Positions 29,135 to 37,781 of a DNA stretch of 64,000 bases are shown piece after piece. How positions within the stretch are numbered: position 1 is the stretch's first letter; every line of letters starts with the position of its first letter. The stretch comes from Cyanobium sp. ATX 6A2 (GTDB taxonomy: Bacteria; Cyanobacteriota; Cyanobacteriia; PCC-6307; Cyanobiaceae), in the NCBI RefSeq assembly GCF_024346355.1, contig NZ_JAGQCU010000005.1:1-64000 (forward strand), read 5' to 3'. Under the pieces are notes generated by a model. The model made no database searches, had not been told where the DNA came from, and saw only the letters and a program-made list of their open reading frames with translations. A program made the position numbers and the translations under genes.

Positions 29135-30988
29135 TCAGGGCGACAGCTGCAGGCTGACGTCTCGCTCCAGGCCGTACACCGCGATGGGCTCCGGCCAGCC
29201 CCTCAGGCACTGCTCTCCCAGGGATTTGAAGGGAAGGTCGGTGGGCAGCAAGGCCAGCAGCTCGCCGCTGAGCAGCAGGTCATAGTCGGGGAAGGCATGG
29301 CCGAGAGCCTCCAGGCGGCTGGCCACATTCACCGCCGCTCCCACCACGGTGAACTCCAGGTGCCGCTGACTGCCCAGGTTGCCGGCCATCACCTCGCCGA
29401 TGTGGAGCCCCAGACGCTGGCGCAGGGGCGGCAGACCCTCGGCGGCCAGCTCCTGGTTGAGCGCGGCCAGGCGACCGCGCATGCCGATCACGGCCCGCAG
29501 CGCCGCCAGGGCCTCCTGCTGATCGCCCCGACTGCGGGGCACACCGAACTCCGCCATCAGGGCATCGCCGATGTACTTGTCCAGCAGCCCTCCCTCCGCC
29601 ACCACCGCTGCACCGATGGCATCGAAGTAGCGATTCAGCAGCGCGAACAGGGCTGCGGGTTCCAGCCGCGAGCTCAGCGCCGTGAACCCCTCCAGATCGC
29701 TGAACAGCACCACGCAACGGCAGCGGGCCCCCTGCGCCTGGGTCCAGAAGGGTGCGGGGTCGCGCAGGATCTCATCGAGGAGAGCCGGATCCAGACGGCT
29801 GGCCAGCAGCTTCTGAAGCACGGCGCGCTGCCGCTGCTCCCGGCTCGCCTGGCCGGCGGCCCGCAGACCCGCCGCCAGGATGGGCGGAAGCGCCAGAGCC
29901 GAGGCGGGGGAGCGCACCAGCAACAGGCCCCAGAGCAGGGCCGAGAGGCACAGGGTGGCCACGGACAGGCCCGCACCCAGCAGCAGCGATCGCTGCGAAC
30001 TGCCGCTGCGGGCCAGGGCCAGCGCGCTGATCGCCACCGTCAGCAGCAGCCAGGCCGCCGCCAGGGGAACGGGCAGAGGGCGGAGGCCCTGATCGCTGAG
30101 CACCGAGGCGATGGCCGCCGCCTGCACATCGGTGCCGCTCTGAGGTCCGAAGGGGGTCTCCAGCTGGTCTCCCAGGCCGGCGGTGGTGGCCCCGATCACC
30201 ACGGTGCGATCCCGCCAGAACGCCGGATCGGCCTGGGGCAGCTGCCAGGCGCTCAGGCGCCGGATGCTGCCGACCGGGCCCGGGTAGTTGATGCCGAGCG
30301 GCGCCCGGGGAACTGGACGCCGGGCGGCTGCGTAGGCCAGAGGCGGCGGCAGGGGCGACTGAAAGCCCCCCAGGTGATCCTCCATCCAGGCCGCCCCGGG
30401 AATGGCAGTGGCCACACCCTGGGGGCTCTGCAGCACTGTGGTCAGCCCTTCACGGGGCGGTGGCAGCCCCGCGATCGCCCAGTCCTCCACGAGGCTGGGG
30501 CGCCGGAGACTACCCATCGCCAGACCCGGAGCGGGCCGCTCGACGGTCCACCCTGCCGCCAGCACCAGCTGCGATCGCCAGGGCTCCAGGCGCCGCCGAA
30601 ACGTCGCATCGTCGCTCGGCCCGTAGCGGCTGGGTTCGGCCAGCACCACATTCAGCACCACCTGGCGGGCCCCTCGCTCGAGCAGCTGGGCCGCCAGTTC
30701 AGCCTGCAAGGCCCGGGGCCAGGGCCAGGGGCCCATATCCCTCCAGAGCGGCGACGCCTGGCGCTCCTCGGGCGTGAGCAGCTGATCCAGCGTCAGCGAG
30801 GGGCTGTCGATGGCCAGGATCACCACCTGCTCCGGGGCGGGACGTGCCCCTCGCAGCTGGAAGGCGAGCGCCTCGAGCTGGGCGTCGACAGCGCTCAGGC
30901 CTCGCCCCACGGGACTGGACGCCAGGGGCGGCAGGGCCAGCAGCGGCAGGACCAGGGGCAGGCCCCACAGCGGCGGGACTCCCCTCAC
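29135..30988 (-). CDS. CHASE2-domain class III nucleotide cyclase 2
   Basis: A 617-residue paralogue of the cyclase at 21186. It has a signal or anchor segment ([17 protein letters not shown]), then CHASE2 (about 40-310: [41 protein letters not shown]). Membrane helices lie at about 320-385, and the cyclase domain at about 425-600. Metal Asp residues are in FSDLEGFT and GDALMAEFG, Lys in LLDKYIGD, and Thr, Asn and Arg in [15 protein letters not shown] before the last motif reads GA, which is not a catalytic position. It overlaps the upstream FecR gene by four bases. Confidence 0.88.
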   Translation of the reverse strand: MRGVPPLWGLPLVLPLLALPPLASSPVGRGLSAVDAQLEALAFQLRGARPAPEQVVILAIDSPSLTLDQLLTPEERQASPLWRDMGPWPWPRALQAELAAQLLERGARQVVLNVVLAEPSRYGPSDDATFRRRLEPWRSQLVLAAGWTVERPAPGLAMGSLRRPSLVEDWAIAGLPPPREGLTTVLQSPQGVATAIPGAAWMEDHLGGFQSPLPPPLAYAAARRPVPRAPLGINYPGPVGSIRRLSAWQLPQADPAFWRDRTVVIGATTAGLGDQLETPFGPQSGTDVQAAAIASVLSDQGLRPLPVPLAAAWLLLTVAISALALARSGSSQRSLLLGAGLSVATLCLSALLWGLLLVRSPASALALPPILAAGLRAAGQASREQRQRAVLQKLLASRLDPALLDEILRDPAPFWTQAQGARCRCVVLFSDLEGFTALSSRLEPAALFALLNRYFDAIGAAVVAEGGLLDKYIGDALMAEFGVPRSRGDQQEALAALRAVIGMRGRLAALNQELAAEGLPPLRQRLGLHIGEVMAGNLGSQRHLEFTVVGAAVNVASRLEALGHAFPDYDLLLSGELLALLPTDLPFKSLGEQCLRGWPEPIAVYGLERDVSLQLSP

Positions 30989-31692
30989 CGCACCTGGATC
31001 CCCAGTTCCGCCTCGATCAGCGGCAGGGTCTCCATCGGCGTGTCGAAACCCTGCAGCAGCTCACTGCGGGCACTGCGCGCCGCCGCCTCCTCTCGGCTGA
31101 GACGCCGTGGCGGCTGCCAGGCGCCATCGCGGAAGGCCAGTTCCTCGCCACTGGTGAGAATCACGGTGTCGCCGGCATCGGTGACCACCCGCACCCGCCC
31201 CTCCCAGCTGAACAGGCGCAGGTCGTGCTCCGTGGCGTCCACGAACACCGTGGTGCCCTCGATCGAGGCGGTGGCGCTGCGGGTGCGCACCTCCAGCGGG
31301 CCGGAGCCGGGACGTCCCGGAGTGACCCAGGCGATGATCTGGCCGCGCTCGAGCGTCAGAGAGCTGGGTCGCACGCGCAGCAAGGCATCACCGCCGAGGC
31401 GGAAACTGCGGCCATCGGCCAGCTGCACCTGCAGGCGTCCCGGTTTGCTGGTGCGCACCAGGGAGTCGCGCATCAGGCGCTGACCGACCGCGGCAGGGCG
31501 CTCCTGTCCCCCCGGTGGCTGCACCCAGGCCGGACGGGTGGGAACGGCCACCACCTGGGGCAAGGGGCGTGCTCCCCCCGCCCGGACAGGGACCAAGGCC
31601 AGGTTGCCGGCGATGAGCAGCAGCACAGCCCCCACACCCGCGCCCCGGCGGCACGGCGGTGCGGGCAGAGGCGCGGGCCTGTCAAGCGGCAT
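30985..31692 (-). CDS. FecR-domain exported protein, cyclase partner 3
   Basis: A 235-residue protein from ATG 31692. A membrane or signal segment (GVGAVLLLIAGNLALVPV) precedes a FecR domain: VGQRLMRDSLVRT, GRSFRLGGDALLRV, VRTRSATASIEGTTVFVD and LFSWEGRVRVVTD. It is translated just before the cyclase, with the two overlapping at ATGA (30985-30988). It is more like canonical FecR than the pair at 20-24 kb. The frame is open far upstream, antisense to speA, and that extension is not real. Confidence 0.82.
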   Translation of the reverse strand: MPLDRPAPLPAPPCRRGAGVGAVLLLIAGNLALVPVRAGGARPLPQVVAVPTRPAWVQPPGGQERPAAVGQRLMRDSLVRTSKPGRLQVQLADGRSFRLGGDALLRVRPSSLTLERGQIIAWVTPGRPGSGPLEVRTRSATASIEGTTVFVDATEHDLRLFSWEGRVRVVTDAGDTVILTSGEELAFRDGAWQPPRRLSREEAAARSARSELLQGFDTPMETLPLIEAELGIQVR

Positions 31693-31935
31693 GGCTGTCA
31701 CGCGATGGGGCTCCGGTACGCATGGTTGGCTCTGCTGCACGATGCGGGTGTTCAGGCGATACGGGAAGCCCTGTCCCGACAGCAGGCCCACCCTCCGCGA
31801 TCCGACAGGGCCGTGCACGGGGCTGACAGAGAACCGACACCCGTGATCCCCCCAGGCCAGGCGGATCAGGATGCCGGGCAATCCACGTACATTCACCAAT
31901 TGTTGCAACGAGCGGTGGACACCCCCCCAGTTCCG

Positions 31936-33972
31936 ATGGTGCTCGCCGATCCTCCTCACCCCGATCGGCCTGACCAGGATCGGCACCCCACGGCGGCTGC
32001 GCCGCTCTGGAGCTCGGCCGACGGCGCCGCCCTCTATGGCCTGGATCGCTGGGGGGATCCCTACTTCTCGGTGAGCGAGCGCGGCCATGTGATGGTGCAG
32101 CCGCGGGGGGATCGCGGTGGCTCGCTCGATCTGGTGGAGCTGGTGGGGGAGTTGCAGGGGCGCGACCTGGGCCTGCCGCTGCTGATCCGCTTCGACGACA
32201 TCCTCGAGGACCGGCTGGAGCGGCTGCACGCGGCCTTCGAGCGGGCCATCGCCCAGTACGGCTACCCCGGGCGCTACCAGGGGGTGTTCCCGGTGAAGTG
32301 CAACCAGCAGCGCCACGTGGTGGAGCAGTTGGTGGAAAGCGGCAAGCGCTGGCACTTCGGCCTGGAGGCCGGCAGCAAGGCCGAGCTGCTGATCGCCCTG
32401 TCCCTGCTCGACGACCCGCACGCCCTGCTGATCTGCAACGGCTACAAGGACCAGCGGTACATCGAGACGGCGATCCTCGCCCGCCAGCTGGGACGCCAGC
32501 CGGTGGTGGTGATCGAGCAGGCCGACGAGGTGCCGCGGATCATCGCCGCCAGCCATGCCCTGGGAGCCGCCCCCCTGATCGGCATCCGCGCCAAACTGGC
32601 CACCCGCAGCACCGGTCGCTGGGGCAGCTCGGTGGGAGAGCGGGCCAAGTTCGGGCTTTCGGTGCCAGACCTGCTGGCCTGCGTGGAGGCCCTCGATCAG
32701 GCCGGCCTGCTGGGCGACCTGCGGCTGCTGCACTTCCACATCGGCAGTCAGATCAACGACATCGCCGTTCTCAAGGACGCCCTGCAGGAGGCCGGTCGGA
32801 TCTATGTGGAGCTCACCCGCCTGGGGGCGCCGATGGGCTATCTCGATGTCGGCGGTGGCCTGGCGATCGACTACGACGGCAGCCGCACCGCCACCGCCGC
32901 CTCCAGGAACTACTCGCTCCAGAACTACGCCAACGACGTGGTGGCCACGGTGCGCGAGTGCTGCGAGCCCCACGGCGTCACGCCGCCCAGCCTGGTGAGC
33001 GAGAGCGGCCGGGCGATCGCCAGCCACTTCTCGGTGCTGGTGTTCAACGTGCTGGGGGCCGCTGCCCTGGCCGGGGCGGTGCCTCAGGCCGCGGGGGAGG
33101 AAGCGCTGATCCTGCGCAATCTGCGCGACACCCTGCACACCATCGAGGCCTGGCGGGCCCGGGGTGGCGAAGACGACGCGAGCGCGGGGGTGGGCGCCGC
33201 TGCGGCGAGCGGCGGCCTGGAGCACCTGCAGGAGGCCTGGAACGACGCGCTCAAGTTCCGCGATGACGCCCTGGCGGCGTTCCGGCTGGGCTACCTGAGC
33301 CTGCCGGAGCGGGGACGGGCCGAGCAGCTCACCTGGGCCTGCTGCCAGGCGATCGCCGATCACCTGGCGGCGCTGCCCGCGGAGGCGCCAGTGCCGGAGG
33401 AGCTGCGCGCCCTGCCGGCCGTGCTGGCCGGCACCTACCACGCCAACCTCTCGGTGTTCCGCTCCGCACCCGACACCTGGGCGATCGACCAGCTGTTTCC
33501 GGTGCTGCCCCTGCAGCGCCTGCACGAGCGGCCCCTGCGGCTGGGCAGCTTCGCTGATCTCACCTGCGACTCCGACGGCAAGCTGGCCCGCTTCATCGAC
33601 CGGGGGCAGGTGAAGCCGCTGCTGGAGCTGCATGACCTGAGGCCAGGTGAGCCCTACTGGATGGGACTGTTTCTGGCCGGGGCCTACCAGGAGGTGATGG
33701 GCAACCTGCACAACCTGTTCGGCAGCACCAATGCGGTGCACATCCGCCTGGCGGCCGGCGGCGGCTACCAGGTGGACCACGTGGTGCACGGTGACACCAA
33801 CGCCGAGGTGCTGGAGGCGATGGAGCACGATCCCGAGCTGCTGCTGGAGCGGCTGCGGATGGCCAGCGAGGCGGCGATCGCCAGTGGTCGCCTGGGAATC
33901 GGTGACGCCAGGCGGCTGATGGCCCACCTCAGATCGAGTCTGGAGCAGACGACCTATCTCGAGGACGAATGA
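31936..33972 (+). CDS. speA: Biosynthetic arginine decarboxylase
   Basis: A 678-residue PLP enzyme that decarboxylates arginine to agmatine, the first step of putrescine and spermidine synthesis. FPVKCNQQRHVVEQLVE carries the PLP lysine. FHIGSQINDIAVLKDAL and YLDVGGGLAIDYDG are the phosphate-binding parts. LTCDSDGKLARFID includes the active-site Cys, and MGLFLAGAYQEVMGNLHNLF closes the site. I start at ATG 31936; GTG 31939 is equally possible, and the much longer open frame upstream overlaps the divergent FecR gene. Confidence 0.95.
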   Translation: MVLADPPHPDRPDQDRHPTAAAPLWSSADGAALYGLDRWGDPYFSVSERGHVMVQPRGDRGGSLDLVELVGELQGRDLGLPLLIRFDDILEDRLERLHAAFERAIAQYGYPGRYQGVFPVKCNQQRHVVEQLVESGKRWHFGLEAGSKAELLIALSLLDDPHALLICNGYKDQRYIETAILARQLGRQPVVVIEQADEVPRIIAASHALGAAPLIGIRAKLATRSTGRWGSSVGERAKFGLSVPDLLACVEALDQAGLLGDLRLLHFHIGSQINDIAVLKDALQEAGRIYVELTRLGAPMGYLDVGGGLAIDYDGSRTATAASRNYSLQNYANDVVATVRECCEPHGVTPPSLVSESGRAIASHFSVLVFNVLGAAALAGAVPQAAGEEALILRNLRDTLHTIEAWRARGGEDDASAGVGAAAASGGLEHLQEAWNDALKFRDDALAAFRLGYLSLPERGRAEQLTWACCQAIADHLAALPAEAPVPEELRALPAVLAGTYHANLSVFRSAPDTWAIDQLFPVLPLQRLHERPLRLGSFADLTCDSDGKLARFIDRGQVKPLLELHDLRPGEPYWMGLFLAGAYQEVMGNLHNLFGSTNAVHIRLAAGGGYQVDHVVHGDTNAEVLEAMEHDPELLLERLRMASEAAIASGRLGIGDARRLMAHLRSSLEQTTYLEDE

Positions 33973-34012
33973 AATCTGGACAGTGGCGTGCCGAGGGCAG
34001 CGTGGGGCTGCA

Positions 34013-34396
34013 TCACACCAGGCGCAGCAGGCCCGTGAGGCCCAGCCAGCCGTTGGCCAGCATCACCAGCACCCACACAAGTTTGCAGATGAGATGCAGC
34101 AGCTGATCGAAGCCAAGACTGTAGCGATGGCGGCACTTGCCATCGTCGATCAGCATGTGCACCACCCATTCCGCCAGGCCCAGCCACACCACGCCGGTGA
34201 GCACGGCTACAAAAAAGCCATGGATGGCGGCATGGGAGAGCAACCACCACTGCCACGGCAAGGTGCAGTCCTTGCCCCGGCACTTCTCCGTGGCCATGCG
34301 GTCACTCTGCAGGCCGAAATCGGCCAGGAAATGGCCCATGGCCAGCAGCAGGAACGACTGGACCCCAGCCTGGAGGACAACGCTGGGGGTGGCCAT
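34013..34396 (-). CDS. DUF3307-type integral membrane protein
   Basis: A 127-residue protein with about four hydrophobic segments. GHFLADFGLQSDRMATEK, WWLLSHAAIHGFFVAVL, HMLIDDGKC and YSLGFDQLLHLICKLVWVL give the His/Asp pattern (GHFLADF, SHAAIH, HMLID, DQLLH) of the DUF3307 family. Its function is unknown; relatives often occur in phages and mobile regions. It converges on speA, 40 bases after its stop. Confidence 0.8.
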   Translation of the reverse strand: MATPSVVLQAGVQSFLLLAMGHFLADFGLQSDRMATEKCRGKDCTLPWQWWLLSHAAIHGFFVAVLTGVVWLGLAEWVVHMLIDDGKCRHRYSLGFDQLLHLICKLVWVLVMLANGWLGLTGLLRLV

Positions 34397-34444
34397 TTAG
34401 CGGGTGATTGTGTTTAGGCATTTTGCCCCATTGTCAAGGTGGAC

Positions 34445-34482
34445 GGCTCAGGCCGGGGCCCAGCCATGCCCCGGCCTGAGCC
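34445..34482. terminator. Perfect 15-base-pair hairpin, likely terminator of the SIMPL gene
   Basis: Arms 34445-34459 and 34468-34482 are exactly complementary (GGCTCAGGCCGGGGC and its complement) with an eight-base loop. It lies 24 bases beyond the stop of the minus-strand SIMPL gene. There is no T-run on the minus strand after it, so termination would rely on the stem alone. Confidence 0.6.
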
Positions 34483-34506
34483 AGCGGTTCCGAAGCGCTC
34501 ACCGCA

Positions 34507-35238
34507 TCAACGGGCGCAGAATCGTACCGACAACTGCACACGGTCGATGGGCTGGGGCAGTTCGTCGGGGTCGAACTCCGGCGCTGAGGCCATGTCCCGC
34601 TGAGCCGCAGCCATGGGCACCGGGCGAAAGGCCGACTCGATCTGCACGTGCAGCGGTGCAGGGCTACCCACGCCGATCGCCTCGGCCATCTCCCGGGCCT
34701 GGGCCAGGGCGTCCTGGTAGGCGGCCCGCAGCAGCTGGGGCCTCACCACCGCGGCTTGGGCGTCATCGGCCACAGCGCTCACCGGTGCCAGGCTGACGCC
34801 GGGGAGACCGCCCACCTCCCGCACCAGGGCCTGCAGCCGGGCCGGCTGCAGCTCGCCGCTCACCCGCAGGCTGGCGTGCGCCACGGGGGCCCGGCCACGC
34901 TCTGCCGGCCGCATGAAGGTGGACGGGGAGGTGACATCCAGCTCCTTGACGTCGAGGCGCTGCAGCGCTGAGCGCACCGCAGCCAACCGCTGCTGCAGCA
35001 GGCCGAGGGCCTCATCCGTCGAGGCGCCCTCGGCCTCCAGAGCCAGGGAGAGGCGGAGGCGCTGGATCGGGCGTTTCTGCTCGGCACTGCCCTGGGCCTC
35101 CAGCAGGGTGCCATCACAGCGCAGCTGCACCTGCTGGGCGTGGGTGGGGGTGAGGCCGGAGCTGAAGCTGACGCCGAAGGCAGCCACAACGCCAGCGGGG
35201 CCAGCCCAGCGATGGGGTCGAAACAGCAGCGATGACAC
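34507..35238 (-). CDS. SIMPL-domain (DUF541) exported protein
   Basis: A 243-residue protein. A signal peptide (WAGPAGVVAAFGVSFSS, cleavage near AHAQ) is followed by a SIMPL domain: LRLSLALEAEGASTDEALGLL, VKELDVTSPS, AHASLRVSGELQPARLQALV and AAYQDALAQAREMAEAIGV, then a conserved-type ending VQLSVRFC. Family members are periplasmic or outer-envelope proteins of poorly defined role. It is divergent from the MscS-like channel with a 123-base spacer. Confidence 0.85.
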   Translation of the reverse strand: MSSLLFRPHRWAGPAGVVAAFGVSFSSGLTPTHAQQVQLRCDGTLLEAQGSAEQKRPIQRLRLSLALEAEGASTDEALGLLQQRLAAVRSALQRLDVKELDVTSPSTFMRPAERGRAPVAHASLRVSGELQPARLQALVREVGGLPGVSLAPVSAVADDAQAAVVRPQLLRAAYQDALAQAREMAEAIGVGSPAPLHVQIESAFRPVPMAAAQRDMASAPEFDPDELPQPIDRVQLSVRFCAR

Positions 35239-35361
35239 GGGGCTTGGTCTCCACCGGGGGGATGCAGATCTCTACCACCGCTTCGATCGCTCGACCTAGC
35301 CTGCCGGCGAGCCGAACTGCGCCGGCCGCGAGATCCACCACCGTTCCCGTTCACTGCCCGG

Positions 35362-36840
35362 ATGCCACTTCTGCAGGTGTGGCTCGCCGCCATCACGCTC
35401 CTGGCCCTGCTGCTGCCCCTGCAGCAGGGCGCACGCCGCCTCGGACTGCCAAAGCTTCCCGTGGGACTGGCCGCAGCCGTTCTGCTGGCCTGGGCCCTGG
35501 TGGAATCCCTGCCCCAGGGGCTCCCGCCCCACCCCTACCGCCCCTGGATCCTGATCACCGACAAGCTGCTGGTCAGCTACCTGGGGATCAGGCTTCTGCT
35601 GTGGTTGACCGTGGAACTGCCGGCAGCCCTGGGCTGGCGGAAACCCCCGCCCCAGATCCTGGTGCAGTTGCTGATGCTCGGCGGCTCCGGCCTCGCCACC
35701 GTGATCGTGCTGAGGGAGCTGGCCCGCTTCGATGTGGTGGGCCTGGTGACCACATCAGCCGTGCTCACGGCCGTGCTGGGGCTGGCGGCGCAGGAACCCC
35801 TGAAGGATCTGTTCGCCGGGCTGGAACTGCAGCTCGACGACATCTTCAAGGTGGGCGACTTCATCCAGGTTGGCGAGCAGCACCAGGGGGTGGTGGTGTC
35901 GGTGAACTGGCGGGACACCTGCCTGAGAGACGTCAAGGGCGCCCTGGTGGTGGTGCCCAACACCATGGTGACCGAGGCGGTGGTGGAGAACTTCTGCCGC
36001 TACGGCTCGATGGGCAACCGCTTCAGCATCGGCCTGGACTACGCCCTGCCACCGGCCCAGGCCCACACGTTGGTGCTGGACGTGCTCAACCGGCATCCGG
36101 ACGTGCTGAGCCTGCCCCCTCCCGCGGTGCGGGTGGAGAGTTTCGGCGAGAGCGCGATCACCTATGAGATTCTGGTTTTCCAGATGCCGGGAAACTCCGC
36201 GGATCTGCTCAACCTGCGCAGTGAGCTGCTCGGCCAGATCTGGTATTCCCTGGAGCGAAACGGTCAGAGCGTGCCCTATCCGGTTCGCGAACTGCGGCCC
36301 AAGCGCACGCCGAAGGACAGCAACCACCCCACCCGGCTGGCGACCGGTGAGCGCATCGCTCTGCTGGGGAGGAATCCGCTGTTCGGCGCGCTCAACGACG
36401 ACGAACTCGCCAGCCTGGCCCAGCAGGCCGATTGCCTGAGGTTCTCCCCCGCCGAAGCCGTGGTTCAGGAAGGTGCTCCCGGCCATTCCCTCTACCAGCT
36501 GGTGAGCGGCCGGGTGGAGGTGCGGAAACGCCAGGCCAGTGGCGCCATGGTGCCCGTGGCTCAGCTCAGCCCCGGCGACATCTTCGGAGAGATGTCGCTG
36601 CTCACCGACAGCCCCCGCAGTGCCAGCGTGGTGGCGATCGACGAATGCGTGATGCTGAAGGTGGCCCAGCAGCACGTGGCCCCTCTGCTGCAGAAGAACC
36701 CTGCCCTGTTGGATGAGCTGGCACGCTTGGTGACGGCCCGGCGCAACCAGTTAGAGGATCTGCACTCGGAAACAGTGATCGCCCAGGAAAACCAACTGCT
36801 GAAACGCATGAAGCAGATCTTCGCCACCCGCATCTGGTGA
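35362..36840 (+). CDS. MscS-like mechanosensitive channel with cyclic-nucleotide-binding domain
   Basis: A 492-residue protein. Four or so membrane helices (about 1-150) lead to the MscS pore helix and beta domain: LTAVLGLAAQEPLKDLFAGL, DIFKVGDFIQVG, VVVPNTMVTEAVVENF. A cNMP-binding domain follows (about 335-460: LFGALNDDELASLAQQ, PGDIFGEMSLLTDSPRSASVVA). The phosphate-binding cassette reads GEMSLLTDSPRSA, close to the GExALL-x-x-x-PRxA consensus, so ligand binding is plausible. Such channels open or close with cAMP or cGMP. A broken paralogue lies at 39930-40205. Confidence 0.93.
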   Translation: MPLLQVWLAAITLLALLLPLQQGARRLGLPKLPVGLAAAVLLAWALVESLPQGLPPHPYRPWILITDKLLVSYLGIRLLLWLTVELPAALGWRKPPPQILVQLLMLGGSGLATVIVLRELARFDVVGLVTTSAVLTAVLGLAAQEPLKDLFAGLELQLDDIFKVGDFIQVGEQHQGVVVSVNWRDTCLRDVKGALVVVPNTMVTEAVVENFCRYGSMGNRFSIGLDYALPPAQAHTLVLDVLNRHPDVLSLPPPAVRVESFGESAITYEILVFQMPGNSADLLNLRSELLGQIWYSLERNGQSVPYPVRELRPKRTPKDSNHPTRLATGERIALLGRNPLFGALNDDELASLAQQADCLRFSPAEAVVQEGAPGHSLYQLVSGRVEVRKRQASGAMVPVAQLSPGDIFGEMSLLTDSPRSASVVAIDECVMLKVAQQHVAPLLQKNPALLDELARLVTARRNQLEDLHSETVIAQENQLLKRMKQIFATRIW

Positions 36841-36853
36841 GCGGGAGAAAGCG

Positions 36854-37747
36854 TCACTCGCAGCGGGAGATCGATTCCTGGATCCTTTCGGCCACACCGG
36901 GGGGCAGGGCGAGCTTGTCATCGGTGAAGCGGTTCAGGGCCGCCAGCAACTGGGTGCGGCTCAGCACGGCCTGCTGCATGAAGTCACCCTCCAGGCTGAA
37001 CTGGGCTACCTCGCAGCCGCAGATGTAGGTGGTGCGGCCACTCGGGTCACCATCGACCACCGGAATCGAGCTGCCGGGGGGTCGCCCAGGAGGGTCCTGG
37101 GCGCGCCGAGGAGGTTCAGCACGCTGCGCCAGGAGGTCACCGTCGGCCACCTGCAGGGAACTGCGGGGAGTGTCGCTGGCGGGGGAAGGGGTCGTGCCGT
37201 CCCCGGGTGCGGACTGAAGGCGCTGCTCCTCGTAGCCATCCGGCTCTCCCACGTAGGCCACGCCCTCGAGGGTGATCACGTTGAAGGAACCCTGCTCGCG
37301 CTGCACGATGGTGGTGGTGCCTTTCACCCCGAGCACCTTGGTGCCCAGGCAGGTTCTCTGAGGGCCGCTCATCAGCACCGCACCGCGATCGAGGCGCAGA
37401 CACTCGCTGCCCACGTTCAGCACGCTCGAGCGCCCCATGAACCCCACCGTGCGGCCGTCGAAGAGAAGCTCGGCGCGGCTGCGGCCCGTGCGCAGCTGCT
37501 GGCCGGAACGGGCGACGTTGCCCGGCTTGGCGGTGCGGCCATTGATGAACACCTCACTGCCATCGATCACGCGCTTGATCTGGGCGGACTGGATGACCGC
37601 CGCCCGGGCGGGTGCTGGGGCAATGGCGGTGAGCATGGCCGTGGCCAGGGCGATGACGCCGGAATGTCCGAGCCGAAACCGTTGGCCCGCTGGCACACAA
37701 CGAACAACAGAACGGACAACTCTGGCGCCCATGGATGGGGTGCGCAT
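36854..37747 (-). CDS. FecR-domain exported protein, cyclase partner 4
   Basis: A 297-residue protein from ATG 37747 (another ATG at 37732). The signal segment (SGVIALATAMLTAIAPA) ends near ARA. The FecR domain reads RSGQQLRTGRSRAELLF, GRTVGFMGRSSVLNVG, LGTKVLGVKGTTTIVQREQG and VITLEGVAYVGEP. An unstructured stretch then leads to a C-terminal helical part ending ERIQESISRCE that the other FecR proteins here lack. It is 34 bases downstream of the cyclase on the same strand. Confidence 0.82.
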   Translation of the reverse strand: MRTPSMGARVVRSVVRCVPAGQRFRLGHSGVIALATAMLTAIAPAPARAAVIQSAQIKRVIDGSEVFINGRTAKPGNVARSGQQLRTGRSRAELLFDGRTVGFMGRSSVLNVGSECLRLDRGAVLMSGPQRTCLGTKVLGVKGTTTIVQREQGSFNVITLEGVAYVGEPDGYEEQRLQSAPGDGTTPSPASDTPRSSLQVADGDLLAQRAEPPRRAQDPPGRPPGSSIPVVDGDPSGRTTYICGCEVAQFSLEGDFMQQAVLSRTQLLAALNRFTDDKLALPPGVAERIQESISRCE

Positions 37748-37781
37748 GGATGGGACCGGCCGGTGATCGTTGCAATCAATC

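Noticed and set aside
30844-31935. Long N-terminal extension of SpeA
   Set aside because: It overlaps the coupled FecR/cyclase genes on the other strand and has no SpeA homology; SpeA proteins are about 640-680 residues.
31693-33927. Upstream extension of the FecR frame antisense to speA
   Set aside because: The FecR gene starts at ATG 31692 with a signal segment; the rest mirrors SpeA codons.
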